Shown here piece by piece: positions 12,057 through 12,509 of a stretch of DNA of 12,509 nucleotides (position 1 is its first letter; each line of letters opens with the position of its first letter). The notes under the pieces are model-generated. The model saw only the letters and a list, made by a program, of their open reading frames with translations, was not told the origin of the DNA and did not search any database. Source of the DNA: WHSM01 sp050701635 (GTDB lineage Bacteria > Actinomycetota > Actinomycetes > Mycobacteriales > Micromonosporaceae); contig JBOGDF010000156.1 in NCBI GenBank assembly GCA_050701635.1, positions 1 to 12,509 of the forward strand, read 5' to 3'. Both the position numbers and the translations under genes were made by a program.

Positions 12057-12506
12057 ATGAAGATCATCCTTACGCAGGAGGTGTCGGGTCTCGGTTCGCC
12101 GGGCGACATCCTCGAGGTCAAGGACGGGTACGGGCGTAACTACCTGCTGCCGCAGGGGTTCGCGATCCGCTGGACCAAGGGCGGCGAGAAGCAGGTCGCC
12201 ACGATCAAGCGGGCCCGTGAGGTCCGTGAGGTCCGCGACCTCGGTCAGGCCGAAGAGATCAAGGGCCAGCTCGAGACGCTCAAGGTCACGCTGACCGCGC
12301 GCGCCGGCAACGCCGGCCGCCTGTTCGGCTCGATCACCGCGGCCGAGGTCGCCGGTGCCGTGAAGGCCGCCGGTGGGCCCCAGGTCGACCGGCGCCGGCT
12401 CGAGCTGCCCGGCCCGATCAAGACGGTCGGCAGCTACCAGGTCAAGGTGCGGCTGCACCCCGAGGTCTCGGCGACCATCCCACTGGAGATCGTCGCGGCG
12501 AAGTAG
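12057..12506 (+). CDS. rplI: 50S ribosomal protein L9
   Basis: L9 binds 23S rRNA near the L1 stalk and helps reading-frame maintenance. The 149-aa product has the N-terminal domain MKIILTQEVSGLGSPGD followed by GDILEVKDGYGRNYLLPQGFAI (16-37), which carries the family signature. A charged connecting helix spans about 42-76, and the C-terminal domain contains RLFGSITAAEVAGAV (88-102) and LPGPIKTVGSYQVKVRLHPEV (117-137). The start is ATG 12057 with AGGAGG 10 nt upstream, overlapping the rpsR stop codon region. Stop TAG 12504-12506 leaves three bases to the window edge. It is the last visible gene of the operon; in mycobacteria dnaB follows. Confidence 0.96.
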   Translation: MKIILTQEVSGLGSPGDILEVKDGYGRNYLLPQGFAIRWTKGGEKQVATIKRAREVREVRDLGQAEEIKGQLETLKVTLTARAGNAGRLFGSITAAEVAGAVKAAGGPQVDRRRLELPGPIKTVGSYQVKVRLHPEVSATIPLEIVAAK

Positions 12507-12509
12507 CCG

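Overview
The window is high-GC actinobacterial chromosome. It has GTG/TTG starts, -10 boxes of the TANNNT type with several apparently leaderless transcripts, and hairpin terminators without U-tracts. Gene order ino1 - padR - (divergent) DUF5318 - ponA - GT87 - ... - rpsF - ssb - rpsR - rplI matches, from memory, Mycobacterium tuberculosis Rv0046c-Rv0056. This is a core actinobacterial neighbourhood, not a phage, plasmid or genomic island. The frequent CGTACG/GGTACG words, the cysteine-free S18 and the added genes suggest Micromonosporaceae (Micromonospora, Actinoplanes, Salinispora and relatives), but the family is an inference.

Layout. 1-135: a GC-rich low-complexity stretch and a 67-nt near-perfect palindrome that ends 5 nt beyond the ino1 stop codon. 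136-1880 (minus): padR followed after 20 nt by ino1, read from a promoter at 1984-2012 whose start point lies inside a PadR-type operator. 2078-6585 (plus): a small zinc-ribbon DUF5318 gene that looks leaderless, a class A penicillin-binding protein with a repeat-rich cytoplasmic tail, and a GT87 polyprenyl-phosphate-dependent glycosyltransferase. 6589-9383 (minus): an unassigned polytopic GT-C-like membrane protein and an endonuclease IV with all nine metal ligands, the latter apparently leaderless. 9670-10518 (plus): an unrecognised secreted protein anchored by a C-terminal helix. 10519-10807: a strong terminator, a candidate LexA box and a structured leader. 10808-12506 (plus): rpsF, ssb, rpsR, rplI.

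How the genes fit together. The left half serves the envelope: Ino1 makes inositol phosphate for phosphatidylinositol and mycothiol, PonA builds peptidoglycan, and GT87 and the second membrane protein probably move sugars from lipid carriers outside the membrane. The right half is the ribosomal protein/SSB operon. Relative to the mycobacterial order, the block 6589-10518 sits between the GT87 gene and rpsF and is the lineage-specific part.

I found no CRISPR array, tRNA, rRNA, insertion sequence or defence system. The points most worth a second look are regulatory or lineage-specific: the 67-nt palindrome, the PadR operator over its own promoter, the rpsF leader with a GAAC-N4-GTTC box, the S18 without zinc ligands, and the unknown surface protein.
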